From: Sphingobacteriaceae bacterium
GTDB lineage: Bacteria > Bacteroidota > Bacteroidia > B-17B0 > Aurantibacillaceae
Length of the DNA: 64,000 nucleotides
Direction: 5' to 3'
Assembly: GCA_947480015.1 (NCBI GenBank)
Contig: CANKBS010000016.1
Location: forward strand, 1 to 64,000
The notes under the pieces are model-generated. The model saw nothing but the letters and a program-made list of their open reading frames with translations, was not told the DNA's origin and ran no database searches. A program made the position numbers and the translations under genes. This document shows, in pieces, positions 20,056 to 29,619 of the stretch. How positions within the stretch are numbered: position 1 is the first letter of the stretch; each line of letters opens with the position of its first letter.

Positions 20056-22146
20056 TTGAATAAACAATTACATAGTTTTTTAATCGCAAGCTTAACTTGC
20101 ACTTTGCTATTTTCAACGAAGCTTGTTATGGCTGCGAAAGTGGAGAAAGGTTTTGAAGCTTTAAAAGTGAACGATTATTTTCAGGCTAAAAAAATATTCT
20201 CTGAAGTGCTTTCAAAAAAAACCGATGTTTATGCTTCCTATGGTTTAGCGCTTATTTTTTCGCGACAAGATAACCCTTTTAGCAATGGCGACTCTGCCTG
20301 CAAATACATACACCTGAGTTTTAATTTATTTTTACAAAATAAAAAAGCCCTTAGCTTTTTTGATTTTCAGGTGGATAGTATCAGCATCATGAATTTGGCC
20401 GATAGTATCACGCTTAAAAATTACCGCAGCACCAAAAAACAAAACAGCATTGGGGCTTGCAATTATTTTTTGAGAAGTAATTACTTGGCTAAAACCAAAT
20501 ACATTCAGGAAATTGTAGAACAGCGGGATGACTTGGAATTTGATCACATCATTGCCCTGCATAATAGCGATAGCACTACTTATTTTATCCTCACTCATCC
20601 GCTCAGTGCCTTTTATAATGAGGCTTTTATGCTTAAGGACCGACAGATTTACGATGAGCAAACGCAGGGTGAACAAGCCGAAAAGTACATAGCCTTCATT
20701 AAAAATTACCCTAAAAATGTGATGGTGAATATTGCCTATGAAAAACTTTTTGACGTATACCGTCAAAGCGCCGATGTGAAAGGTTTGGCGGGTTTTGTCC
20801 AAAATTTTCCGAATGCGCCACAAAACCTTGAGGCTTGGAAACTCTTATTCTCTCTCAGCGCCAAAGAATTTTCGTACTATGAGTTAAAAGCTTTTGTGGA
20901 TGTATATCCTAATTTTCCTTTAAAAAATTCGATCTTAATTGAACTTGAACTAAACAAAGTAATTCTATATCCCTACCAGCAGGGTGATTTTTCGGGATTT
21001 ATTGACGACAAATTAAAAATAGCTATAAAACCCATGTATGATGAAGCGAGTGATTTTCACGAGGGATTGGCCGTGGTAAGTAAAAATGACTCTGTGTTTT
21101 TTATAAACAAACAAAATGTAAATGCCTTTAATGAATTTTATACAGATGCTTATGTTTTTAGAAACAACATTGCGCCGGTAAAAACCGCTAACAGTTGGTT
21201 TTTTATAAATAGACAGGGACAAATAATATCAAAGGCTTTTGATGAAATTAATGAATTGTGTAATGGGATTTACGTGGTTAAGGTTGGTGATAAATATGGC
21301 GCCCTCGATCATTTTGCACAACGCGTTATTGAACCAAAATTCAGCAAATTGGGGGACTTTAAAAATGATTTTGCCTACTACATTGAAAATGGCCTTTATG
21401 GTTTTGTATCGCGCAGTGGCAATGTGCACAAGGCTGAATTTGATTGGATTTCTGATTTTGATGAACTGCAAATTGCCATTATTAAACAAAATAATAAATA
21501 CGGCCTCATAAACAATGCCGGCAAAATTATTCTGGATTGTCATTATGATCAAATTATTAAAACCGAAGGAACCGATTACGCGCTGGTAATCAATAACAGC
21601 TATGGTTTTTATACCATTAAAGGGTGTTTTATTAGTGGGCTTAGTTTTGATTATTCAAAAGAACAAAATCCGATATTTTACAGTAAGGATAAGTTATATA
21701 AATTAGTAAAGAAGGGCGAGCAGGGCATTGTGGACGCGAATGGACGATGGCTAATTAATTTCGGCAACTATCAGGATATTGGATTTGCGAACTATGGCTT
21801 AATTCGAGTAAAACAAAAAAACAAATACGCTTATCTCGATCAAAAATTAAATCTCATTATCCCTTATAAGTATATGGAAGCCGGTGATTTTATGGATAGT
21901 ATAGCGATTTGTAAAATTAAAGAGAGTTACCTCTTAGTGAACCTGCAGGGTAAGGAAGTTTTTTCAACATCATTCCCAATTTTAAAAATATCCAAACATT
22001 ATTATTTTGTAAACGACGAGGTACGATCAATTATTGATAACAAGGGTGAAGTGATTTTTAGCGATGTGGATAATTATCAAAAACTTGGCTCCAACAAATT
22101 AATTGTGACCCTAAATAGTGGCGAAATAAAATTGTTATCCGATTAA
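20056..22146 (+). CDS. WG-repeat protein, exported
   Basis: 696 residues, TTG start right after a C-run; the N-terminus is a signal peptide (LIASLTCTLLFSTKLVMAA). The first third has TPR-like helical sequence; from about residue 300 on there are WG (KWG)-type repeats such as KYGALDHFAQRVIEPKF, LYGFVSRSGN and KYGLINNAGKIILDC. Such repeats form beta-propeller-like surfaces in the periplasm or outer membrane; ligand unknown. It ends 32 bases before serC. Confidence 0.75.
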   Translation: MNKQLHSFLIASLTCTLLFSTKLVMAAKVEKGFEALKVNDYFQAKKIFSEVLSKKTDVYASYGLALIFSRQDNPFSNGDSACKYIHLSFNLFLQNKKALSFFDFQVDSISIMNLADSITLKNYRSTKKQNSIGACNYFLRSNYLAKTKYIQEIVEQRDDLEFDHIIALHNSDSTTYFILTHPLSAFYNEAFMLKDRQIYDEQTQGEQAEKYIAFIKNYPKNVMVNIAYEKLFDVYRQSADVKGLAGFVQNFPNAPQNLEAWKLLFSLSAKEFSYYELKAFVDVYPNFPLKNSILIELELNKVILYPYQQGDFSGFIDDKLKIAIKPMYDEASDFHEGLAVVSKNDSVFFINKQNVNAFNEFYTDAYVFRNNIAPVKTANSWFFINRQGQIISKAFDEINELCNGIYVVKVGDKYGALDHFAQRVIEPKFSKLGDFKNDFAYYIENGLYGFVSRSGNVHKAEFDWISDFDELQIAIIKQNNKYGLINNAGKIILDCHYDQIIKTEGTDYALVINNSYGFYTIKGCFISGLSFDYSKEQNPIFYSKDKLYKLVKKGEQGIVDANGRWLINFGNYQDIGFANYGLIRVKQKNKYAYLDQKLNLIIPYKYMEAGDFMDSIAICKIKESYLLVNLQGKEVFSTSFPILKISKHYYFVNDEVRSIIDNKGEVIFSDVDNYQKLGSNKLIVTLNSGEIKLLSD

Positions 22147-22178
22147 ACATTAGTACATTTATAGCCTAAAAACACACT

Positions 22179-23252
22179 ATGACCAAGGTACACAACTTTA
22201 GCGCGGGTCCGGGTATATTGCCCGCAGAAGTTTTAAAAGAAGCCTCTGAAGCTTGCATTAATTTCGAAAATTTAAACCTTTCTTTACTTGAAATTTCTCA
22301 TCGCAGCAAAAATTACGAAAAGGTAATGGATGAGGCCCGTTCGTTAGTTAAAGAATTATTTGAGGTAGGTGATGCGCACGAAGTACTTTATTTAGGTGGT
22401 GGCGCCAGTTTGCAATTTGCCATGGTTCCCTACAATTTATTGCGCGAAAATGGCACCGCCGCTTATGTTAACACCGGAGTATGGGCATCCAAAGCCATTA
22501 AAGAAGCTAAAATTATTGGCACTACCAAAGTAATTGCTTCTTCTGAAGATAAAAAATTCACCTACGTTCCAAAAGGTTACGAAATTCCGGCCGATGCCGA
22601 TTATTTGCATATTACCAGCAACAATACCATTTACGGCACACAAATGAAAAGCTTTCCTAAATCACCCATCCCACTTGTGTGCGACATGAGCTCCGATATT
22701 TTTAGCCGTAAAGTCAATGCCAAAGATTTTGATCTTATTTATGCCGGTGCACAAAAAAACATGGGTCCCGCCGGTAGCACCATGGTTATGGTTAAAAAAG
22801 AGGCGCTCGGTAAAACCGGCCGTAACATGTTATCCATGCTCGATTATCAGGTACATATTAAAGGTGGTTCGATGTATAACACCCCTCCGGTGTTTCCAAT
22901 CTATGTTACCATGTTAACGTTAAAATGGCTTAAAAAAAATGGCGGAATTAGCTGGATTGAAAATTTGAATCAGCAAAAAGCCGATGCTATTTATAACGAA
23001 ATAGACCGCAATAGCATGTTTCATGGCACAACCGCCATAGAAGACCGTTCGTTTATGAACGTTTGTTTTTTAATGAATAAACCTGAGCTTGAACCTGAAT
23101 TTGATAAATTTTGGAAAGAAGCCAATATCTCCGGTATTCGCGGGCACCGCGATGTGGGCGGCTATCGGGCTTCCTTATACAATGCCTTACCTTTAGAAAG
23201 TGTAAATGTGCTGGTAGAGGTGATGAAAGCCTTTGAAAAGAAATTTGCTTAA
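22179..23252 (+). CDS. serC: Phosphoserine aminotransferase SerC
   Basis: 357 residues. Starts MTKVHNFSAGPGILP as the family does. The pyridoxal-phosphate Lys lies in DLIYAGAQKNMGPAGST; substrate-binding residues follow in NTPPVFPIYV and IRGHRDVGGYRASLYNAL. Converts 3-phosphohydroxypyruvate and glutamate to phosphoserine in serine synthesis (and the analogous step for vitamin B6). Ends just before a strong terminator. Confidence 0.95.
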   Translation: MTKVHNFSAGPGILPAEVLKEASEACINFENLNLSLLEISHRSKNYEKVMDEARSLVKELFEVGDAHEVLYLGGGASLQFAMVPYNLLRENGTAAYVNTGVWASKAIKEAKIIGTTKVIASSEDKKFTYVPKGYEIPADADYLHITSNNTIYGTQMKSFPKSPIPLVCDMSSDIFSRKVNAKDFDLIYAGAQKNMGPAGSTMVMVKKEALGKTGRNMLSMLDYQVHIKGGSMYNTPPVFPIYVTMLTLKWLKKNGGISWIENLNQQKADAIYNEIDRNSMFHGTTAIEDRSFMNVCFLMNKPELEPEFDKFWKEANISGIRGHRDVGGYRASLYNALPLESVNVLVEVMKAFEKKFA

Positions 23253-23267
23253 AATCATAAAACGCCT

Positions 23268-23303
23268 AAAGCCTCTTAGACACGGTCTGAGAGGCTTTTT
23301 TTG
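23268..23303 (+). terminator. Rho-independent terminator of serC
   Basis: The stem AAAGCCTCTTAGAC / GTCTGAGAGGCTTT (one mismatch) with a 3-base loop is followed by a T-run, 15 bases after the serC stop. Confidence 0.85.
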
Positions 23304-23427
23304 TTTAGGATGCTTGTTTGCCAAGCCAATTTTTGGATGCACTGCATGTTTTCATTTTTTGTTTCTTAAAAAAACCTGCTGTAATTTTATATCTTCGTGC
23401 TTGATGATTAGTATAGTAAACCCTCGT

Positions 23428-24711
23428 ATGAAAAAAGTCCTTTGTTCCGGATTACTTATCTTATTTGTTTTTAGTTCAACACTCAAAGCTCAGGATGTTT
23501 TGAATGCAACCTTATTAAAGGCTGATAAAAGCTATATCAGACGTGATTATCAAACGGCCTTACTGTATTATATTAAATACCTTGAAAAGTTTCCAAGAGA
23601 TTATTATGCCGAAAGACAAACTGCTTTGTGTTATAATAAATTAAATAAACCCGATGATGCCATTGATCACTGGCCTTTGGTTATTGAAAGCAGTGAAGCC
23701 ACCGAGAATGATTTTTTAGAATATGGACGCTCCTTATTAATCAATAACCGCGCTCCCGAAGCCCGTAAAATATTTTTGGTGCTGGCGCATAGTAAAGATA
23801 AATCGCTGTCAGACTGGGCCAAGGTGTATTTAAATCCAAAAGATTTGTTCAAAGATTCGGCTGCAACGAAGGTGATTGAAGTAAATGGTATCAATTCAGA
23901 ATTTCCTGAATTTGCACCGGTTATGTTTAAAGAAAAATTGTTTTATGTTTCCGACAAAAACACCAGTATTCGCGTTTACCATGCTGTTAACGCCATACAA
24001 AGTCAAAATATAGCCGGCGCATTAAAAAAAGATTCTGTTTCCATGTTTCCAACCATTATATACGAGAAACTACAGGCCATGTCCATTAGTGGAGCCTTCA
24101 GTTTTAGCGGTGATGGCGCCTCCTTGTGTTTTTGTAAAGTGATGTCGAATAAAGAACTTAAAATAAAAAGCAAAGAACCTTTTTTTAGGTATCAACTTTT
24201 TACCTTAACCATGAGTACCATGGATAATTATCTGCCTGAAGTGAAACCCTTTCGTTACAATTCTCCTTTATACGACTTTATGCATCCTTGCATTAGTAAG
24301 GACGGCAAACGTTTGTTTTTTGCAAGCAATATGAAAGGTTCTTTAGGTGGAAAAGATATTTTTATGTGTGAGTTAATTAATGGAAACTGGTCGGCACCTA
24401 AAAATGTTGGAGCAGAAGTTAACGGACCCGGAAATGAAATTTACCCACACCTGAGTGAAGAAGGCCTTTTGTATTTTGCCAGTGATCACAAACCGGGTTT
24501 AGGTGGTTTAGATATTTTTTATGCTAAACCGGCTTCTCAAAAAAACAAATTATTTGAAGCATCAAAAAACGCGGGCGCTAATATTAACAGCCGTTTCGAC
24601 GATTTTGGAATTTATGTTCTAAAAGGCGGTAAAAAAGGCTATTTAAGCAGTAACCGAAAAAATAACAGTAGCGACGACATTTATTATTTTGTTAGTAAAG
24701 CGTCTAATTAA
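23428..24711 (+). CDS. PD40/TPR outer-membrane-associated protein
   Basis: 427 residues from the ATG at 23,428 (signal peptide KVLCSGLLILFVFSSTLKAQ). The frame is open further upstream, but that part overlaps the serC terminator. Tetratricopeptide-like helices (residues 20-130) precede WD40-like PD40 repeats: PCISKDGKRLFFASNMKGS, LGGKDIFMCEL, GNEIYPHLSEEGLLYFASD, GLGGLDIFYAKP. The layout is like the N-terminal part of PorE/SprE-type T9SS accessory proteins, but without the OmpA-like end. Peptidoglycan-linked T9SS role is an inference only. Confidence 0.75.
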   Translation: MKKVLCSGLLILFVFSSTLKAQDVLNATLLKADKSYIRRDYQTALLYYIKYLEKFPRDYYAERQTALCYNKLNKPDDAIDHWPLVIESSEATENDFLEYGRSLLINNRAPEARKIFLVLAHSKDKSLSDWAKVYLNPKDLFKDSAATKVIEVNGINSEFPEFAPVMFKEKLFYVSDKNTSIRVYHAVNAIQSQNIAGALKKDSVSMFPTIIYEKLQAMSISGAFSFSGDGASLCFCKVMSNKELKIKSKEPFFRYQLFTLTMSTMDNYLPEVKPFRYNSPLYDFMHPCISKDGKRLFFASNMKGSLGGKDIFMCELINGNWSAPKNVGAEVNGPGNEIYPHLSEEGLLYFASDHKPGLGGLDIFYAKPASQKNKLFEASKNAGANINSRFDDFGIYVLKGGKKGYLSSNRKNNSSDDIYYFVSKASN

Positions 24712-24747
24712 GGCTGTTTAAATGGCATTGCCTTTGATGTAAAGACA

Positions 24748-25518
24748 TTAAAGAAAGGCTAAGAGTAAAATTAAAACTATAACTATAAGGAGAATAGAGG
24801 CGTAAATAGATAAAAGGATAATCCCTAAAATCTTACCTACTTTTGCCATGATCGTTCCTTCGTAATACTTTGGCTGTTCAACAATCTTCCGAAGTGCGAT
24901 ATTGCCGAAAATAATAGCTAAAATAGCACTCACCAGACCTATATAGGGTATTAAGGAAAGTATGCCTAAAATTAAGGATGCAATTGATAACGGATGCGTT
25001 TTAGGTGGTCCGAGATAAGTTTGATTTGTTTGCTCACCGTTTGTTTTAGGGGCATTATCAGATTTAAATACCTCTCTTGTACCATTAGCATATTTAATCA
25101 TAAATAGTTCCGATTTTTTTGTGCTGTAAACCGGCCCTTCTAAATTTTCGCATTTTTTATATTTAATTTCATTCGGCGTTATTTCAATCACCTTCACCAT
25201 GGCTTCGGTACCATCTTTATAAATCAATTGATCACAGGGTTCGTCATAAAGCAACACTTTCTGTTTTGTTGCTAAATCGTGTGTTGTAAGTTCATTTTTT
25301 GTGCTCACCTGCAAAACATCCTTTTGAGTAGGCCTGGCTTGCGTGAGTTCATGTTCTTTGCGAGTAGACTGTTCTTTCGTTTTAGAACTTGGCTTTGCGG
25401 CTAGCGTTTCTGTTTTTTGTTTGTGCCAATCCACATAAAAGCCTTTTTGATATTTACGTTTTTGAACACTGCAGCTTAACACGAGTAAAAATGGCAGAAT
25501 GAATAAGAGTTTTTTCAT
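24748..25518 (-). CDS. Lipoprotein with DUF4190-like membrane domain
   Basis: 256 residues. The lipobox is LVLSCSVQ at residue 14. A low-complexity Lys/Thr-rich linker follows, then a small domain (IYKDGTEAMVKVIEIT to GTREVFK) like the Bacteroidota surface domain also seen in the neighbouring gene at 25,537. The end has two helices with the DUF4190 pattern ASLILGILSLIPYIGLV and AIIFGNIALRKI. Function unknown. Confidence 0.7.
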   Translation of the reverse strand: MKKLLFILPFLLVLSCSVQKRKYQKGFYVDWHKQKTETLAAKPSSKTKEQSTRKEHELTQARPTQKDVLQVSTKNELTTHDLATKQKVLLYDEPCDQLIYKDGTEAMVKVIEITPNEIKYKKCENLEGPVYSTKKSELFMIKYANGTREVFKSDNAPKTNGEQTNQTYLGPPKTHPLSIASLILGILSLIPYIGLVSAILAIIFGNIALRKIVEQPKYYEGTIMAKVGKILGIILLSIYASILLIVIVLILLLAFL

Positions 25519-25536
25519 AAATAAATTAAATAGCGT

Positions 25537-26433
25537 TTAAAAACAAAAGCCTACGTTAAAGCCCATCCAAAAATAAAGCGAAAAGGCGTTACCAACGGCT
25601 TTAATTGTGTTTTTGGTTGTTTGATCAATGATGGAGGCATTTACGGCGTCATTTTTAAAACCCAATGATCCGAAAAAATTGGCATTTAGTCGCGATCGGG
25701 TGCGTATGATAACGCCATTGGTAATGCTCATGGAATAGCGGGTGAGGGTAGAGTTTTTGTATTGGGTACTGGTTACATTATAGATGCCATTGTAAACTGA
25801 ACTGATATAACTTTGTGTGCCGTCGTATTGCATAAATTTAAATACCGGACCAATGTAGTAGTTGACATTCGTTTTAAACGAGGGATAATAATTTACACCA
25901 AATCCAAGTTCAAAAAGTTTTTTATTTAGGGTATAATTCGAACCGTTATAATTAGTATTGTTGCCATTAAAATAAACACTTTGTGTAACGCCCGGTTTAT
26001 CAACACCCACAGCCATGGGTATAACAATACTGTAATTGCTTTTATAATTTTCGTATTGGTACATGAGGCCAAGTTCATTATTCATAAAATTGGCAAAGTT
26101 AATCGACAGGCTTTTGGCGTATTTATAAAAGGCCAGTGAATCGCCTTTGTTCATATATGGATTTGGAACATAAGGGATGGTTTCACGTGGTTGAGTGCTA
26201 ATTAATTCATGTAAACCACTTTCGTAAATAATGAGTACCACATTGCTGCGAGATTCGGTTAATAAGGGGCCATCCAAATTTGTAAAGAGTTTATATCTGA
26301 TTTCATCGGGGTTAACTTCCTTAATTTTAACCAGAATTTTAGAATTATCGCGTTTAAAAAGCTGATCCTGTGCTTTTATTGACTGAAAAAAAAGTAATAA
26401 AAATGCGAGAATACTTAAAGAGGTCTTTGTCAT
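25537..26433 (-). CDS. Exported beta-barrel-like protein, unknown
   Basis: About 298 residues from MTKTSLSILAFLLLFFQSIKAQ (signal peptide); another in-frame ATG lies five codons upstream. The first about 70 residues (NSKILVKIKEVNPDEIRYK, then SNVVLIIYESGLHE) share the domain of the adjacent lipoprotein. The remainder has alternating aromatic strands (FELGFGVNYYPSF, YYIGPVFKFMQYD, LYFWMGFNVGF) that suggest an outer-membrane barrel. Together with the upstream co-directional lipoprotein gene, 18 bases apart, it may form a surface pair. Confidence 0.62.
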   Translation of the reverse strand: MTKTSLSILAFLLLFFQSIKAQDQLFKRDNSKILVKIKEVNPDEIRYKLFTNLDGPLLTESRSNVVLIIYESGLHELISTQPRETIPYVPNPYMNKGDSLAFYKYAKSLSINFANFMNNELGLMYQYENYKSNYSIVIPMAVGVDKPGVTQSVYFNGNNTNYNGSNYTLNKKLFELGFGVNYYPSFKTNVNYYIGPVFKFMQYDGTQSYISSVYNGIYNVTSTQYKNSTLTRYSMSITNGVIIRTRSRLNANFFGSLGFKNDAVNASIIDQTTKNTIKAVGNAFSLYFWMGFNVGFCF

Positions 26434-26601
26434 GATTGGGAATTTCATGAAGTAAAGATAGAAAGTTTTGTTATATAAAAAATTTAACAAACAAATTAAT
26501 GAACCTTTGTGGTGTATTAGCGCTTTTCTTTTAACGTAAACCGGTCAAAAAAATTATATAAAAAAGCCCCTTTCTGCTTTTAAAACATTTAATTTAGCCC
26601 T

Positions 26602-27171
26602 ATGAAACAGTTTTTAAGGTATTTTTTGCAAGGTCTGATCTTGTTTATTCCACTCATTATTACTGTTTGGGTCCTTTACCAACTCTTTGACGTTTTTGCC
26701 AGGCTTTTTTCTTTCATAGGTTTAAGCCAATACTCCTTTTTAAACACACTGCTTGGTTTTACGGTCACCGTATTTTTTGTGGCTTTATTAGGGATCTTAG
26801 CTTCCTCTTGGGTGTTTAAACAAATATTCAGTTTTTTTGAAGAGAAACTCGAACATGCGCCATTTATCAGACATATTTATTCACCGGTAAAGGATTTTAC
26901 AAATGCTTTTGTGGGCAATAAACGTCGATTTAATAAACCGGTTTTAGTACTTACCAATCCCAATGCCAACATTCACGAAATAGGATTTATAACCCAGGAG
27001 GATTTAAAAGAAATGGGCATTCACGATAAAGTGGCTGTGTACTTGCCTTTTTCTTATTCCTTATCCGGTAAACTTATTATTGTACCAAGAGAAAACATTA
27101 AACCACTGGATGCCAATGCTTCAGATGCTATGAAATTTGTTGTGAGTGGCGGTGTAACCGATGTGGATTAA
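26602..27171 (+). CDS. DUF502 membrane protein
   Basis: 189 residues. Two N-terminal membrane helices (YFLQGLILFIPLIITVWVLY and FLNTLLGFTVTVFFVALLGI) are followed by HAPFIRHIYSPVKDFTNAFVG and LVLTNPNANIHEIGFITQE, the DUF502 signature, and VYLPFSYSLSGKLIIVPREN. The family is widespread and of unknown role. The gene is followed by the ABC exporter genes on the same strand. Confidence 0.85.
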   Translation: MKQFLRYFLQGLILFIPLIITVWVLYQLFDVFARLFSFIGLSQYSFLNTLLGFTVTVFFVALLGILASSWVFKQIFSFFEEKLEHAPFIRHIYSPVKDFTNAFVGNKRRFNKPVLVLTNPNANIHEIGFITQEDLKEMGIHDKVAVYLPFSYSLSGKLIIVPRENIKPLDANASDAMKFVVSGGVTDVD

Positions 27172-27242
27172 TTTTTTTCCGTTCATATAAATTATCTTCC
27201 ATCCAATTTAAATTCTTTTAATTTTGATCTTATTTTTTAAAA

Positions 27243-28196
27243 ATGGCTGAAATTCTTCGTATTCAACAGGTTTCTAAACGCTATAGCAATCACGTGGCTC
27301 TTAACGAGGTGTCGCTAAACGTTCAAGAAAAATCGGTGTTTGGTTTACTCGGACCCAACGGTGCCGGTAAAACCTCGCTTATTCGCATTATTAATCAAAT
27401 AACGGGTCCCGACTCGGGTGAAATTATTTTTAAAGGCCATAAATTAGGTGCCGACGATGTCGAACACATTGGTTATTTACCTGAAGAGCGGGGTTTATAT
27501 AAAAAAATGACCGTTGCCGATCAAGTGTTGTATTTAGCGCGCTTAAAGGGTTTGAGTAAATGGGAGGCGAAAAAACGAATTCGTCACTGGTTTGAGAAAT
27601 TTGAAATTAAGGATTGGTCGAATAAAAAAATTGAAGAATTAAGTAAAGGCATGCAGCAAAAGGTTCAGTTTATTGTAACCGTTATTCACGAACCCGAACT
27701 GTTGATCTTGGATGAACCGTTTAGTGGTTTTGATCCTATTAATGCGCAACTCATTAAAAATGAAATTTTAGAATTGAAAAAAAACGGGGCTACTGTTATT
27801 TTTTCGACGCATAATATGGGAAGTGTGGAGGAACTTTGTGATCACATAGCCTTACTTAATAAAGCAGAAAAAATACTGGATGGCGCTGTAAAAGAAATTA
27901 GAAAGACCTACCGCAGCAATACCTACAAAATTAGTTTTAAAGGTTCTGCCATGGGCTTTGCCAACACCTTATGGACAGGCGGAGAGGTACTCGAAAAACA
28001 CACCGAAGACGATGTGCATAGTTTTACCATTAAATTGGTGCCTCAATTAAGTTCTTCAGCTTTTCTACAGGCTGTTTTACCCGGCTGTGAGCTACTTTCA
28101 TTTAACGAAATCATACCCAGTATGAACGATATTTTTATTCAGAAAGTAAATGAAGGCAACGAGGTTTTTGGAACAAAAAGTAATTACACCGACTAA
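27243..28196 (+). CDS. NatA-like ABC transporter ATPase
   Basis: 317 residues. Walker A is GLLGPNGAGKTS, the signature LSKGMQQKVQF, Walker B LLILDEPFSGFDP, and the His switch STHNMGSVEE. The C-terminal about 100 residues are the accessory domain (DUF4162-like) of NatA-type ATPases. It pairs with the permease starting 9 bases downstream. Together they resemble Na+/drug efflux systems; the substrate is not known. Confidence 0.9.
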   Translation: MAEILRIQQVSKRYSNHVALNEVSLNVQEKSVFGLLGPNGAGKTSLIRIINQITGPDSGEIIFKGHKLGADDVEHIGYLPEERGLYKKMTVADQVLYLARLKGLSKWEAKKRIRHWFEKFEIKDWSNKKIEELSKGMQQKVQFIVTVIHEPELLILDEPFSGFDPINAQLIKNEILELKKNGATVIFSTHNMGSVEELCDHIALLNKAEKILDGAVKEIRKTYRSNTYKISFKGSAMGFANTLWTGGEVLEKHTEDDVHSFTIKLVPQLSSSAFLQAVLPGCELLSFNEIIPSMNDIFIQKVNEGNEVFGTKSNYTD

Positions 28197-28205
28197 TAGT
28201 TTATT

Positions 28206-29540
28206 ATGAGCAAAATAGGATTAATTATAGGCCGCGAAATAAAATCAAAATTGTATAATAAAACCTTTATTATCATGACCATATTGGCTCCTTTGCTAAT
28301 AACAGGGTTTATAGCTTTTATGATACAAATGACCCAGTCTGATAAAACCGAACAAAAGGTTTTGGTGCTGGATGAATCGCAGTTGTTTAAAGATAACCTC
28401 AGTGGAAACGATTACATTTCTCTGTCTTATTCTGATCAAAAATTGGAAGAAGCCGTTGATCAATTTTACAATAATGGTTTTACCTGCTTACTATGGATCT
28501 CGCCAACCATTGTAGAAGGTGGGGCAGGGGCCTCCAAACTATTTTATAAAAAATCGCCGGGCTTTGCTTTTCAAACCTATATCAAAGATCAAATGGAGCG
28601 TATCATTTATGAAAATAAATTAAAAGCCAATAACATCGATCCGAATATTATTTTAAACTCCAAACAAAATGTGAGACTTATTTTAGAAAAGGTAAACGAT
28701 AAAGGCAAAACCGAAGAACAAAATAGTTTTGGCTTTTTTGGATTTATATCCGGCGCCCTTATGTTCACCTTTATTTTAATGTATGGCATGATGGTATTTC
28801 GTTCGGTGATGGAAGAAAAAACAAACCGCATTGTGGAAGTGATTGTATCGTCGGTTAAGCCATTTGAACTCATGCTCGGTAAAATACTGGGCATTGCACT
28901 TTTAGGCATGATCCAATTTATCGTTATGGGTATCATTACCTTTGGGCTTACCACAGCCTTGTCGACCATTTACCTCAAAGATATTTCGGCACAATTAAAA
29001 GTTTTTGATCAGCAACAAGAACTGGTAAAGAAAAACGGTACCAGTGTTGATTTTAGTAAACTCGAAAAATTTGACGATAAACTTGAAGTGTTTGATTTGG
29101 TAAGAAAACTCGAAAAAATTAATTTTCTGGAAGTTTTTGTTTGTTTCTTCTTATACTTTATTGGGGGTTATTTGTTCTATAGCTCCATCATGGCAGCCAT
29201 TGGTTCGGCGGTCGATTCGGAGTCCGACTCCCAGCAATTTATAACGCCCGTCATGATTCCACTTATGATTGGGTATTTTATCTCCACTAAAACTATTCTC
29301 GATCCCGACTCAGCCACGGTTTTCTGGGGGTCTATGATTCCATTTACCTCGCCCATTGTGATGATGTCGCGTATCAGCAATGGTGTGCCACTTTGGGAAA
29401 TTGCCCTTTCGTTAACGTCTTTATTTCTTTCTTTTTTCCTTACCACCTGGCTAGCCGGTAAAATTTACCGCACCGGTATTTTAATGTATGGCAAAAAAAC
29501 CAGCTGGCGCGAATTAGGTAAATGGCTGTTCTATAAGTAG
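28206..29540 (+). CDS. NatB-like ABC-2 permease
   Basis: 444 residues. One N-terminal helix (KTFIIMTILAPLLITGFIAF) is followed by a long extracytoplasmic loop (about residues 45-170), then five helices starting GFFGFISGALMFTFILMYG, with the ABC-2 motif RSVMEEKTNRIVEVIVSS and later FYSSIMAAIGSAVDSESDSQQF. It sits in the inner membrane and forms an exporter with the ATPase just upstream. Confidence 0.9.
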   Translation: MSKIGLIIGREIKSKLYNKTFIIMTILAPLLITGFIAFMIQMTQSDKTEQKVLVLDESQLFKDNLSGNDYISLSYSDQKLEEAVDQFYNNGFTCLLWISPTIVEGGAGASKLFYKKSPGFAFQTYIKDQMERIIYENKLKANNIDPNIILNSKQNVRLILEKVNDKGKTEEQNSFGFFGFISGALMFTFILMYGMMVFRSVMEEKTNRIVEVIVSSVKPFELMLGKILGIALLGMIQFIVMGIITFGLTTALSTIYLKDISAQLKVFDQQQELVKKNGTSVDFSKLEKFDDKLEVFDLVRKLEKINFLEVFVCFFLYFIGGYLFYSSIMAAIGSAVDSESDSQQFITPVMIPLMIGYFISTKTILDPDSATVFWGSMIPFTSPIVMMSRISNGVPLWEIALSLTSLFLSFFLTTWLAGKIYRTGILMYGKKTSWRELGKWLFYK

Positions 29541-29619
29541 TTAAAAATCTAATTTATTTAGATATTTGTTATTTTTTTGGAAAAATTCCGTAAATTAGAA
29601 TCACTAATTTCGAATTTCC